A stretch of DNA of 64,000 nucleotides, taken from NCBI RefSeq assembly GCF_030209375.1, contig NZ_JARVSC010000003.1, positions 992,001 to 1,056,000 on the forward strand, given 5' to 3'. The DNA comes from Plantibacter sp. ME-Dv--P-122b. Its GTDB lineage: Bacteria; Actinomycetota; Actinomycetes; Actinomycetales; Microbacteriaceae. Positions within the stretch are counted from its first letter, which is position 1. The number at the start of each line of letters is the position of its first letter. The position numbers and the translations under genes are program-made. Under the pieces are notes generated by a model. That model saw only the letters and a program-made list of their open reading frames with translations, was not told the origin of the DNA and made no database searches. Of the stretch, positions 17,726-25,273 are shown one piece after another.

Positions 17726-18032
17726 ACTTCGCAGACCGCCCCCGCGCCTTCTCCACCGGGTATTTCTCCCGCGTACGTGCGAGCTTGTCGCGGACGATGG
17801 TCTCCGCATCGAGACCGAGCCGATCCGTCAACAACAAGCAGTAGGTGAGGACATCGGCCAATTCGTCGCGCACGCGACCGGTGTCGGCATCCGGTCCCCA
17901 CTGGAAGCACTCGAGGAGCTCGGCTGCCTCGATGGAGATGCTCTTCGCAAGGTTCTCCGGCGTATGGAACTGCGCCCAATCACGCTCGGCCACGAAATCG
18001 GCGAGCTCGTTGCGCAGTGAGGGGTCCGCCAT
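17712..18032 (-). CDS. MazG-like nucleotide pyrophosphohydrolase
   Basis: This is a 106-residue protein of the dimeric or tetrameric all-alpha NTP-PPase family, which hydrolyses nucleoside triphosphates to monophosphate and pyrophosphate. The metal-binding signature is plain: IEAAELLECFQW (ExxE-type) at about 34-45 and DELADVLTY (DExxD-type) at about 55-63, followed by the usual KYP near the end. It overlaps the GIY-YIG-DUF2075 gene by 14 bases and would be made first from the same message. MazG-like enzymes can deplete nucleotides or clear alarmones or modified nucleotides, which would fit a defence operon; housekeeping cleanup is the alternative. The start is leaderless-type. Confidence 0.88.
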   Translation of the reverse strand: MADPSLRNELADFVAERDWAQFHTPENLAKSISIEAAELLECFQWGPDADTGRVRDELADVLTYCLLLTDRLGLDAETIVRDKLARTREKYPVEKARGRSAKYDEL

Positions 18033-18038
18033 TCGGTC

Positions 18039-18044
18039 AATCTA
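18039..18044 (-). promoter_or_regulatory. -10 element of the MazG-like gene (leaderless)
   Basis: TAGATT on the minus strand is followed by six bases and the ATG at 18032. No ribosome site is present, which suggests a leaderless mRNA starting the pyrophosphohydrolase-DUF2075 operon. Confidence 0.5.
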
Positions 18045-18071
18045 CCAGCGGCGATCGACGCGAGCGGTGAG

Positions 18072-18650
18072 CTATTGCACGCCCGGATTGCCGAACTGCT
18101 CCGCTCGCTCAACATCCAACAACGCCTCGACGGACCCCACCTCGGCAACGAGCGCATCCCACCCGCGCTCCCCCGCGACCGCGGCCTCGCCGTCGGTGAG
18201 CAGTCGCAGCGTCCGCACGTGCCCGACCACCTCGCCGGCCTCGTTCCGGACCTCGTCGAACGACGCTCCCCAGCGCGACGGCGTCACCAGGAGCGCGGAG
18301 ATCGCCGTCCCAGTGAGGAACGGCTCGTCGTTGCGCCACGGCACGAGCACCGGCGGTGTCCGGTGGTTGATCGCGATCTGGTTGATCACCATGCGCAACG
18401 CGACCATCGCGGCACCCTGCTGACCGTCGACGACCTCCACCGCGAGCTCGATCCGCTCGTCGGTCTCGTTCGGAATCCGTGACACCCCGGAGGTGAGGAT
18501 CGTCACCGGCCCGTCATCAGGACGCTTCTCGATCACCATCACCGACCCACCGATGCGGTCCTTGAACACCACCGGGTCCAAGCCAAGGGCATCGAAGATG
18601 TGGAGCGGGAAGGCGTCTTCGCCGGGGACGAGAGGGACGTCGCCAGTCAT
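18072..18650 (-). CDS. Suppressor-of-fused-like domain protein
   Basis: This is a 192-residue soluble protein. The arrangement resembles bacterial SUFU-like (suppressor of fused) domain proteins: an N-terminal alpha/beta part, TILTSGVSRIPNETDERIELAVEV at about 49-72, and a later WGASF segment. These proteins often act as immunity or regulatory proteins, and no catalytic motif is expected. It is transcribed on the same strand as, and upstream of, the MazG-like gene, but has its own promoter, so a shared role is not shown. The family assignment comes from recognition of the ThrSerGly/Glu-rich core and is moderate. Confidence 0.55.
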   Translation of the reverse strand: MTGDVPLVPGEDAFPLHIFDALGLDPVVFKDRIGGSVMVIEKRPDDGPVTILTSGVSRIPNETDERIELAVEVVDGQQGAAMVALRMVINQIAINHRTPPVLVPWRNDEPFLTGTAISALLVTPSRWGASFDEVRNEAGEVVGHVRTLRLLTDGEAAVAGERGWDALVAEVGSVEALLDVERAEQFGNPGVQ

Positions 18651-18656
18651 GCGGCG

Positions 18657-18662
18657 AGCCTA
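18657..18662 (-). promoter_or_regulatory. -10 element of the SUFU-like gene (leaderless)
   Basis: TAGGCT on the minus strand is followed by CGCCGC and then the ATG at 18650. It has the same six-base spacing as at several other genes here. Confidence 0.55.
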
Positions 18663-18819
18663 ACTGTGAGCGCGATGGGGCGAGGTGTCCCACGTCGGTG
18701 AGCTGCCGCAGAGAGCACCAGGCGCGGGACTCGACCGTCCCCGACGTTCCGTCCACCCCTGCCCCTCGCCGCCCGCCCTCGGTACGGTGGGACCAACGCA
18801 GTAGAGAGGCACCACGCGT

Positions 18820-19527
18820 ATGTCGTACTCCAACCAGCCGCCCGCCCAGAACCAGCCCTACCCGCTGCCGGTGCCCGGGCCAGCCCCGGTGAAGACCGGC
18901 AATCGCGGCAACGGACTCGGCATCGCCGCCCTCATCGTCGGCGGGTTCGCGCTCATCGGCGCGTTCATCCCGATCCTGAACTACGTCGCCGGGTTCGTCG
19001 GACTCGTCGGCCTCGTGCTCGGCATCATCGCGCTGTGCCTCAAGAACCGGGAGAAGGGCTTCGGCGTCGCCGGCACGATCGTCTCGGCCATCGCGATCGT
19101 CCTGAGCATCATTCTCGCGATCACGTACACGGCCGGATTCGCCGGACTCGTCAGCGACGCCGTCAAGACCGCCGAAGCGAAGTCCTCCGAGGCCGCTAAC
19201 AAAGAGATCTCCGTCGTCTACGAGGTCAACGGCACCGCGACCGACGCCTCGATCACCTACTCCACCTATTCGGCAGGTAGCAGCAGTACGGAACAGGCCA
19301 GCGGCAAGTCGCTGCCGTTCATCGAGGAGCTCGCCATCCAGGCAGGAAGCGAGTACGACTACGCCTCGTATTCCCTCCAGGCGCAGAACGGCGCGGAGGA
19401 CACCGGGTCCGTAAGCTGCAAGATCACCGTCGACGGCGACGTGGTCGCCGAGCAGACGTCGACGGGCGCGTACGCGACGGTGTCGTGCTCCGCATCGGGT
19501 GCCGATGGGGTGACGGAGAACAAGTAG
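18820..19527 (+). CDS. DUF4190 / MmpS-like membrane protein (paralogue A)
   Basis: This is a 235-residue protein. A short Pro/Gln-rich cytoplasmic start is followed by a DUF4190-type pair of hydrophobic segments (about 29-65 and 75-105: GLGIAALIVGGFALIGAF, GFVGLVGLVLGIIALCLK). An extracytoplasmic domain from about 125 contains VVYEVNGTATDASITY and SVSCKITVDGDVV, the pattern of MmpS-like C-terminal domains. It is close along its whole length to the protein at 20916-21674, with a TM2/DUF2510 protein between, so a segmental duplication is likely. A ribosome site (AGAGAGG) precedes the ATG. Its role is probably cell-envelope related; MmpS homology does not imply a partner MmpL here. Confidence 0.8.
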   Translation: MSYSNQPPAQNQPYPLPVPGPAPVKTGNRGNGLGIAALIVGGFALIGAFIPILNYVAGFVGLVGLVLGIIALCLKNREKGFGVAGTIVSAIAIVLSIILAITYTAGFAGLVSDAVKTAEAKSSEAANKEISVVYEVNGTATDASITYSTYSAGSSSTEQASGKSLPFIEELAIQAGSEYDYASYSLQAQNGAEDTGSVSCKITVDGDVVAEQTSTGAYATVSCSASGADGVTENK

Positions 19528-20289
19528 GAAGGGGTGTCTGCGATGACGAAATGCGCGGCATGCACTCGGAGAGCGTACGACTCATAATCGTGAGGTCTGC
19601 GGCGCGCTTTGGTGGGATCGTGAGTCTGCGGCGCACTTTGGCGGGATCGCGGGCTCCCCACACGCCTCGGCTCGAGACACCTTCTTGAGCTCATCATCGA
19701 TCGGTCTCGACGTACCCCGAGCCAGAACTTCGCATCACCCCTCAACTGGCTGGCATCAGTTCAGTAGCGAGTGATGAACTTTCGCTCGCGTTTGTCCCAG
19801 TCTGAGTCGGTCCAAAAGAAGAGGGCCCCAGCGACGGAGGCGGTGTGCGATCGCGTCACGGGATATGCGCTCAGCACGTGGTCTGCGGACAGATGGCATC
19901 GAACACCGGGATAGCGCTTCCGTCGGTGGAACGCATCGGCGACGGCTTCACATCTTGATGATTCTGTCATTCAGCCATCCTCGCGCCACCGGCCGACACT
20001 TCGATCACGGCTCCGACTCGATCGCAACTGCGCGCCCGTCTCGTACAGTCGAGAACCCAGGCTTCTCGCGGCCTCAGGCAGTCGCCTGTACTCCCAACAG
20101 CGACACCGACGATCCAACGCGAGACCAGGGGATACCCCCCTCCGCGAACTTGGTCGCGTGCCCTACATTGGAACCGATGTCCCCCACAGTGCGGACATCG
20201 CACTGAGTACGCAGGGGGCCTCGCGGCGCGATCCTGACTCCGCCGCTCCGCCCACCGAACGCTCGGTCGGCGTGTGCCTTCTCGAAAGC
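19528..20289. other. 760-base gap with tandem repeat, no convincing gene
   Basis: Short open frames occur on both strands (for example 19761-19970 minus, 69 codons), but none has a ribosome site, conserved motif or steady codon bias. It contains a two-copy tandem repeat at 19591-19649. The 3' part must hold the promoter of the TM2 gene. The irregular base composition suggests decayed accessory sequence. Confidence 0.5.
19591..19649. repeat. Two-copy tandem repeat of about 30 bases
   Basis: A unit of the form TGAG(G)TCTGCGGCGCRCTTTG followed by GYGGGATCG occurs at 19591-19620 and, with two substitutions and one deletion, at 19621-19649. Confidence 0.8.
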
Positions 20290-20796
20290 ATGAACATGAC
20301 GCTCGTCCCGCAGCAGCCTGGACACATCCCGGCCGGTTGGTACCCGAATCCGCAGCGCCCCGGTCAGCAGCAGTACTGGGACGGCACCGCCTGGACCTCG
20401 GCCGTCGCACCGCTCGCTCCGACCGGGCCGATGCCGATGCTTGCCGCACCACCGCAGTACGGAGCACCCGCTGCTCCATCCGCCTATGCGCCCATGCCCT
20501 ACAACCATCAGCCCTACCCGGCACCGGTCCCGTACGCCCGTCCGCTCAAGGAGAGCGGCACCGGCTACCTGCTGGCGATCCTCCTCGGCGGCTTCGGTGC
20601 ACACCAGTTCTATCTGGGCAACGTCGGCGCCGGCATCGGCTTCATCGCGCTCTGGTGGGGCGGCTGGGCACTGAGCGTCTTCGGCATCGGCTTCGTCGCG
20701 ATCCTCGCCGCCTTCGTGTGGTGGATCATCGACCTCTGCACCATGCAGTCCCAGGTCGACACCGCCAACCGGCGCCTCATCGCGTACCCCTACTGA
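20290..20796 (+). CDS. DUF2510 / TM2-domain membrane protein
   Basis: This is a 168-residue protein. Residues about 13-36 are a DUF2510 motif (PAGWYPNPQRPGQQQYWDG), followed by a Pro/Ala/Tyr linker. A TM2 domain runs from about 91: two helices with the family signature LLGGFGAHQFYLGNVGAG, then WWIIDLC. TM2 proteins are small membrane proteins of unclear function. I use the ATG at 20290 (an ATG six bases later is also possible) because a GAAAG lies just upstream; the longer open frame from 20158 has no ribosome site and odd composition. It sits between two paralogous DUF4190/MmpS-like genes, suggesting a shared envelope role. Confidence 0.82.
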   Translation: MNMTLVPQQPGHIPAGWYPNPQRPGQQQYWDGTAWTSAVAPLAPTGPMPMLAAPPQYGAPAAPSAYAPMPYNHQPYPAPVPYARPLKESGTGYLLAILLGGFGAHQFYLGNVGAGIGFIALWWGGWALSVFGIGFVAILAAFVWWIIDLCTMQSQVDTANRRLIAYPY

Positions 20797-20915
20797 CCCG
20801 CCGGGCATCCAGGTCGCACACGCAGCACTGACCAGGCACTCTCCCACTCGCTTCCCCGCACCACCGACCGACGCCAGCACGCCGGCCGACCACACCGCAG
20901 AAAGGCACCACCACC

Positions 20916-21674
20916 ATGTCCTACCCCGAGCAGCCTCCGTCGCCGCAGGAGCCCTACGGTCAGCAGCCGTACGGCCAGGCACCCCAGGGCCAGCAGCCCT
21001 ATGTCCAGGCACCCTACGGCCAGCCCGGTTTCGGCCAGCCGACGCCGCCGCCCGCGAAGACCGGCAACGGTCTCGGACTCGCCGCCCTCATCATCGGTGT
21101 CGTCGCGCTCATCGGCGCGTTCATCCCGTTCGTGAACTTCGTCTCCGGCTTCCTCGCCTTCGTCGGCCTGGTGCTCGGCATCATCGCCCTCTTCCTGAAG
21201 AACAAGTCGAAGGGCCTCGCCATCGCGGGCACGGTCCTGTCGCTCATCGCGATGGTCCTCAGCATCATCCTCGCAATCACCTACACCGCCGGGTTCGCGG
21301 GTGCCGTGAGCGAAGGCATCAAGACCGCACAGGCGGAATCGTCCGCTGAGGCCGACCGCGACGTCACCGTGGTCTACGAGGTCACCGGTACGTCCGCCGC
21401 ATCGTCGATCACCTACATGACGTTCACCGACGGCAACAGCGGCACCGAGCAGGCCAACGACCAGGCGCTCCCCTTCACCAAGGAGTTCACCATCAAGGCC
21501 GGTGGCACCTTCGACTACAGCTCCTTCTACGTCATGGCGATGAACGGTGCCGACGACGCGGGTGACATCTCCTGCAAGATCACCGTCGACGGCAAGGTGC
21601 TCGCTGAGAACACCTCGACCGGCGCGTACGCCTCGGCGTCGTGCTCCGCCTCGAGCATGGACCTCAACGAGTAG
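20916..21674 (+). CDS. DUF4190 / MmpS-like membrane protein (paralogue B)
   Basis: This is a 252-residue paralogue of the 18820-19527 product. The N-terminus is richer in Pro/Gln/Tyr repeats (PYGQ units up to about residue 45). A DUF4190-type double membrane segment follows at about 52-125, then the extracytoplasmic MmpS-like domain (VVYEVTGTSAASSITY, DISCKITVDGKVLAE). Identity to paralogue A is high in the membrane region (FIP..N, VGLVLGIIAL.LKN, AITYTAGFAG) and lower in the head. GAAAGG precedes the ATG. A terminator hairpin lies just downstream, so the TM2 gene and this one may form one transcription unit ending there. No partner or substrate can be named. Confidence 0.8.
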   Translation: MSYPEQPPSPQEPYGQQPYGQAPQGQQPYVQAPYGQPGFGQPTPPPAKTGNGLGLAALIIGVVALIGAFIPFVNFVSGFLAFVGLVLGIIALFLKNKSKGLAIAGTVLSLIAMVLSIILAITYTAGFAGAVSEGIKTAQAESSAEADRDVTVVYEVTGTSAASSITYMTFTDGNSGTEQANDQALPFTKEFTIKAGGTFDYSSFYVMAMNGADDAGDISCKITVDGKVLAENTSTGAYASASCSASSMDLNE

Positions 21675-21696
21675 GCACTTCGCCCGTCGTCGTTCA

Positions 21697-21734
21697 GGAC
21701 CCCACCAACCCGCTCCGGCCGGTTCGTGGGGTCT
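21697..21734 (+). terminator. Terminator after paralogue B
   Basis: GGACCCCAC pairs with GTGGGGTCT, with a partly paired AACC/GGTT region inside the loop, followed by TGTCGT. It lies 23 bases after the stop codon. Confidence 0.7.
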
Positions 21735-21771
21735 TGTCGTCGAGCGGCCGGGATGAGTCGTTCGGCCCCGA

Positions 21772-21950
21772 TCATCCCTTCGAAACGGTGATCTCCACCG
21801 GCGTCGGGTTCTGGAACAGGTCGAGCACCGGGCAGTGCGCATCGACCGCGGCGCGCAGCTCCTGGTAGCGGTCCTCGGTCTCGGGGGGCGGTGATGGCGA
21901 TGTTCAGCCGGAACTCGTCACGAAGGTGAAGGCGCCGGCCTCAAGGCGTC
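21772..21950 (-). pseudogene. C-terminal remnant of an OsmC-family protein
   Basis: The minus strand reads RDEFRLNIAIT and, after a frame change, ETEDRYQELRAAVDAHCPVL then DLFQNPTPVEITVSKG and a stop at 21774-21772. This is a typical C-terminus of OsmC/Ohr-like peroxide-detoxifying proteins, including the conserved Cys in DAHCPV. The frame breaks at a run of six G (21883-21888 on the plus strand), and a second shift seems needed just upstream, where the frame reads EAGAFTF. No N-terminal half is present; the next gene upstream is unrelated. It is a decayed gene fragment. Confidence 0.65.
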
Positions 21951-21983
21951 GGAAAACGTCGCAACTGACGGGGCGACTCGCAG

Positions 21984-22325
21984 TCAGTACCGCCACTCCC
22001 AAGCGGGATTCGTCGACAGCTCGAAACCCAGGACCATGATGGCGACGACACCGGCTCCGAGCGCAGCGAGCAGTGTTCCTCTCGCGACCGATCGCGGACG
22101 CGAGGCGCAGATGCCCGCGGCGACAGCGACGGCCGCGAGGAGAAGCACCGTGGTGAGCAAGCCAGGCAGGTCGACTTCCAGGAATTGGCAGCTCATCGGA
22201 TAGGACTCGCGGCAGCCGCCGTCGAAGTTCGTGACGAACAGCAGGACGAGCGCGATGTAGAGGGCGGTCAGCCCGAGGACCGCCCAGAGGACGGGTTGTC
22301 GAACGACGCGTGTCACCGTGCCCAT
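21984..22325 (-). CDS. Small membrane protein, unknown function
   Basis: This is a 113-residue protein. Hydrophobic segments lie at about 12-32 (VLWAVLGLTALYIALVLLFV), 54-72 and 84-104, so three membrane helices are likely, with a short loop containing two Cys (GGCRESYPMSC) between the first two. No family recognised. The ATG at 22325 is immediately preceded by a copy of the interspersed repeat, so the promoter, if any, lies in or beyond that repeat. Confidence 0.6.
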   Translation of the reverse strand: MGTVTRVVRQPVLWAVLGLTALYIALVLLFVTNFDGGCRESYPMSCQFLEVDLPGLLTTVLLLAAVAVAAGICASRPRSVARGTLLAALGAGVVAIMVLGFELSTNPAWEWRY

Positions 22326-22330
22326 GTCTG

Positions 22331-22354
22331 CCCTTCGACAAGCTCAGAAACCGG
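22331..22354. repeat. Interspersed repeat copy
   Basis: CCCTTCGACAAGCTCAGAAA followed by CCGG is a single copy of the window-wide repeat, directly upstream of the small membrane protein gene at 22325. Confidence 0.8.
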
Positions 22355-22431
22355 GGATGTGCCGGTCACGGACACCCCTCCGACACGCTCACGGACCGGA
22401 AGAGACACGAACTCACCGACCGACGCCGCAC

Positions 22432-22959
22432 TCACATCGAGAGGCGGCGCACGAGCTCCTCGACGGTCGAGAACTTGATCGACTCGACGCCCTCTTCGTC
22501 GTCCTCGTCGGGCTCGACCTCGACGGCCTCGAACGCGAGGTCGGCGTCGAGCTGCACGAGCACCGAGCTGTCGGGGAACTGCTTCGGCGCGTCGAACGAG
22601 AGCAGCACCGCGTCGATGAAGACGATCACCGAGCGCAGCACGAGGTCATCACGCAGGTCGGCGGTCTCGATGACCTCATCCGACTCGACGGCCTCCTTGA
22701 TCTCCGACGCCACGCGGTCGAGCAGCACCTTCCACTCAGCCGTCGGCGTCGACAGGACCCGCTGCGCCAAGTTGGCGAGCGCCGCCGGCTCCGGCTCGCC
22801 CTCCTGCTCCTCGGGCTCGGGGTCGACGTTGAGCATGACCTCGGCGTCGATCGCGTCGAAGCGGGCGAGCCCGTAGACGAAGGTGTCCTCGATCTCCGGA
22901 GAGGCGACGAGGCCTCGACGCGTGAGTTCTTCGGCCAGGGCAGTCAGCGATGCAGTCAT
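22432..22959 (-). CDS. Acidic cytoplasmic protein of unknown function
   Basis: This is a 175-residue strongly acidic protein with no membrane segment. Acidic runs lie at about 46-58 (VDPEPEEQEGEPEP) and 150-160 (EPDEDDEEGVE). A helical middle contains VLLDRVASEIKEAVESDEV and LRSVIVFIDAVLLSF. No catalytic motif or named family is evident. The ATG at 22959 follows a TAGCCT by seven bases, a leaderless-type start. It lies alone between two repeat-bearing spacers. Confidence 0.6.
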   Translation of the reverse strand: MTASLTALAEELTRRGLVASPEIEDTFVYGLARFDAIDAEVMLNVDPEPEEQEGEPEPAALANLAQRVLSTPTAEWKVLLDRVASEIKEAVESDEVIETADLRDDLVLRSVIVFIDAVLLSFDAPKQFPDSSVLVQLDADLAFEAVEVEPDEDDEEGVESIKFSTVEELVRRLSM

Positions 22960-22966
22960 GCGCGCC

Positions 22967-22972
22967 AGGCTA
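22967..22972 (-). promoter_or_regulatory. -10 element of the acidic protein gene (leaderless)
   Basis: TAGCCT on the minus strand lies seven bases before the ATG at 22959, with no ribosome site. Confidence 0.5.
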
Positions 22973-23011
22973 TCGCGACCGGGTGAACGGAGGCAGAACG
23001 TCGGCCAGCCG

Positions 23012-23836
23012 CTACTCCTTGGTGGCGGAGATCCGGAACCGGCGCTGGGTCACGGTGATGGGAGCTGCCGCATTCAGTTCCTGAAGGCGCTGAGCATGTG
23101 CCTGCACGGTGAAGTCGGGAGCATCCCACGGGACGAGGCCGATGTAGGTGACGAGGGCGACAGCATCCTTGAACTGCATCGATCCCTCCCATGAGTCGAC
23201 CTGGTCGATCCGCATCCCCGCTTCCCGCAGAGCCTCCGCGTGGGCTTCCACGGTGACATCGGGGTGGGTGTACTCACTCCCGAACCATTCATGGATCTGG
23301 GGTGCGTCGAAGCCGTCAACCTGTTGGGTCAGGAACCTGCCGCCGGGCGCCAAGACGCGGGCGACCTCGGCCGCGTCGTAGGACTCGTGCCGAGACATCA
23401 CGAGATCCTGGCTCTGATCGGGGAGGCCGAGGACGTCGCCGGCATCCGAGTCGTACTGCAGCACCGCGACGTGGCGGGGTGCGAGCTGCGCTCTCGCTAC
23501 GGGGACGTTGGGTGGCCATCCTTCAGTAGCGACGACCAGGGGCAGACGTGCGGACTCGCGGGAGAGTGATTCCAGGAGCGCGGACAACCGCTCCCCACCG
23601 CCCGTTCCCAGATCCAGCGCTCCGATGCATGAGTCACGCAGCGCGTGCAGGCAGTCCGATTCGAAGTCCCACCATGGATTGTCGGAGATCAGCGCCTCGT
23701 CCAACCGCGAGAAGTCCCATCCGACCATCTGCGCTTCGGCATGTGCCGCGTTGAGGCGTTCGAGGAGGTCGTGATCAGCTCCGTGGAGCCCGTCGCTGAG
23801 CTGCTGGGAGTGATGCTGTCGGTCGCCGATCGTCAC
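23012..23836 (-). CDS. SAM-dependent class I methyltransferase
   Basis: This is a 274-residue protein. SAM-binding motif I is ALDLGTGGGERL (about 80-91). Motif II/III regions follow in PRHVAVLQYDSDAG and QDLVMSRHESYDAAEVARVL, and the motif typical of class I enzymes is LAPGGRFLTQQV at about 157-168. The C-terminal part (DVTVEAHAEALREAG, WEGSMQFKDAVALVTYIG) resembles UbiE/SmtA-like small-molecule methyltransferases. The start is taken as GTG 23836; upstream codons to 23923 lack coding character. Substrate unknown. It stands alone, with structured repeats upstream. Confidence 0.8.
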   Translation of the reverse strand: MTIGDRQHHSQQLSDGLHGADHDLLERLNAAHAEAQMVGWDFSRLDEALISDNPWWDFESDCLHALRDSCIGALDLGTGGGERLSALLESLSRESARLPLVVATEGWPPNVPVARAQLAPRHVAVLQYDSDAGDVLGLPDQSQDLVMSRHESYDAAEVARVLAPGGRFLTQQVDGFDAPQIHEWFGSEYTHPDVTVEAHAEALREAGMRIDQVDSWEGSMQFKDAVALVTYIGLVPWDAPDFTVQAHAQRLQELNAAAPITVTQRRFRISATKE

Positions 23837-23926
23837 GTTCCGAGTCTGACACTGGGCCGGTTGGGTGTCGACCCGACCTCGTTGATGTCGCCGGCAGCGC
23901 CGAACGCAGCAACGCTCAACCACCCT

Positions 23927-23981
23927 GAGTTACCCGAATGTGTTGCGAATCGGGCGAGTTTGGAACACATTCGGGCGACTC
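23927..23981. repeat. Structured repeat element, copy 1 (55 bases)
   Basis: GAGT begins and ACTC ends the unit. Arms CCCGAATGTGTT and AACACATTCGGG pair exactly around a 19-base loop (GCGAATCGGGCGAGTTTGG). It has the same length and plan as the copy at 24010. Confidence 0.75.
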
Positions 23982-24009
23982 GGCACAGGCCGCGACGGCC
24001 AAGCGTCTT

Positions 24010-24064
24010 GAGTCGCCCAGATCTGTTGCAGATTGCGCGAAATCGGAACATATTCGGGCAACTC
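24010..24064. repeat. Structured repeat element, copy 2 (55 bases)
   Basis: It is again 55 bases, GAGT...ACTC, with arms CCCAGATCTGTT / AACATATTCGGG (imperfect) and a loop GCAGATTGCGCGAAATCGG related to that of copy 1. The two copies are 28 bases apart in direct orientation. Confidence 0.7.
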
Positions 24065-24113
24065 AGCCCACCCCGGCACCACACCTGTCAGCGGCACAGG
24101 CCATGATCGCCGT

Positions 24114-25223
24114 ATGCCCTTCGCAGACGAGCTCCTCGGCACCGCCGTCGCCCGCACCCTCACCCGCTCGCTCCAGGAGGCCGCGCCGGGCAACCCGTTC
24201 GACGCCACGGCCCACGCTGCCGAGCAGCTCGGCGGTCTCGCGCTCCGCGAGCGGGCCGACCTCCTGCGCGATGCCCTGCTCGAGGACGTCCCGGGCGACT
24301 ACCCGACGCTCGCCGGCATCATCCGCGCCGCCCAGGCGACGAACCCCGCGTTCACCGGCTGGCTCATCTGGCCGGTGACGAGCGCCGTCGCGGCCCGCGC
24401 GGTCGACGAGGGCACCCCCGACGCCTTCGACGACGCCATGCGACTCCTCGCCGAACTCACCGAGCGCCTCAGCGCCGAGTTCGCCATCCGCACCCTGCTC
24501 CGCCACGATCTCGACCGCGCGCTCGCCATCGTCCTCGACTGGACCATCTCCGACAACGAGCACATCCGCCGCCTCGCCAGCGAAGGAACCCGCCCCTACC
24601 TGCCGTGGGCGGTGCGCGTGCGGGAGATCGTCGCGAACCCGGGCGTCACCGTCCCGATCCTCGACGCCCTCTACCGAGACCCGAGCGAGTACGTGCGCCG
24701 GTCCGTCGCCAACCACCTCAACGACCTCAGCCGCGACGACCCCGACCTCGTCGTCGCGACCGCCGACGGCTGGCTCGCCGACCCCGACGCCAACACCCCG
24801 GCACTCGTCCGCCACGCGCTCCGCACCCTCGTGAAGCGGGGCAACCCGGGCGCCCTCGCGGCCCTCGGCTTCGGCGCGGCGACGACGGAGGTCGAGGGCT
24901 TCGCGGTCGACAGCGCCCACATCCCGTTCGGCGGAACGGTCCGATTCGTCGCGACCGTCCGCAACACGGGCGCCGAGACGGCTCGCCTCGCGATCGACTA
25001 CGTCGTGCACCACCAGAAGGCGAACGGCTCGCAGACGACGAAGACGTTCAAGCTGACGACGACCGAACTGGCCCCCGGCGAGCACATCCTCCTCACGCGG
25101 GAGCACTCGTTCCGCGCGATCACCACCCGCCGCTACCACCCGGGCGCGCACGGGATCGCACTGCAGGTGAACGGGGTCGCGACCGAGCCGCTCGCGTTCG
25201 AGCTGCTTCCGCCGGTGGAGTGA
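24114..25223 (+). CDS. AlkD-like / HEAT-repeat DNA alkylation repair protein
   Basis: This is a 369-residue protein. Residues about 1-250 are helical repeats with HEAT-like units, for example DPSEYVRRSVANHLNDLSRDDPD and NTPALVRHALRTLVKRGNPGAL. This is the pattern of bacterial proteins annotated as DNA alkylation repair (AlkD/AlkC-like) enzymes that remove 3-alkyl and 7-alkyl purines. About 260-369 is a beta-rich domain (GTVRFVATVRNTGAE, ALQVNGVATEPLAFELLP), as found in the longer AlkC-type members. The ATG at 24114 follows CATGAT by six bases and lacks a ribosome site, so a leaderless start is plausible. Stand-alone gene; substrate specificity is not evident from sequence. Confidence 0.75.
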   Translation: MPFADELLGTAVARTLTRSLQEAAPGNPFDATAHAAEQLGGLALRERADLLRDALLEDVPGDYPTLAGIIRAAQATNPAFTGWLIWPVTSAVAARAVDEGTPDAFDDAMRLLAELTERLSAEFAIRTLLRHDLDRALAIVLDWTISDNEHIRRLASEGTRPYLPWAVRVREIVANPGVTVPILDALYRDPSEYVRRSVANHLNDLSRDDPDLVVATADGWLADPDANTPALVRHALRTLVKRGNPGALAALGFGAATTEVEGFAVDSAHIPFGGTVRFVATVRNTGAETARLAIDYVVHHQKANGSQTTKTFKLTTTELAPGEHILLTREHSFRAITTRRYHPGAHGIALQVNGVATEPLAFELLPPVE

Positions 25224-25273
25224 GGCGAGCGTCACCACGGCAGAACTCTGGTCCGTGAGGTTCTCGGAGGGCG

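Noticed and set aside
19761-19970. 69-codon minus-strand frame in the large gap
   Set aside because: No ribosome site, leaderless element or recognisable motif; too short to support alone.
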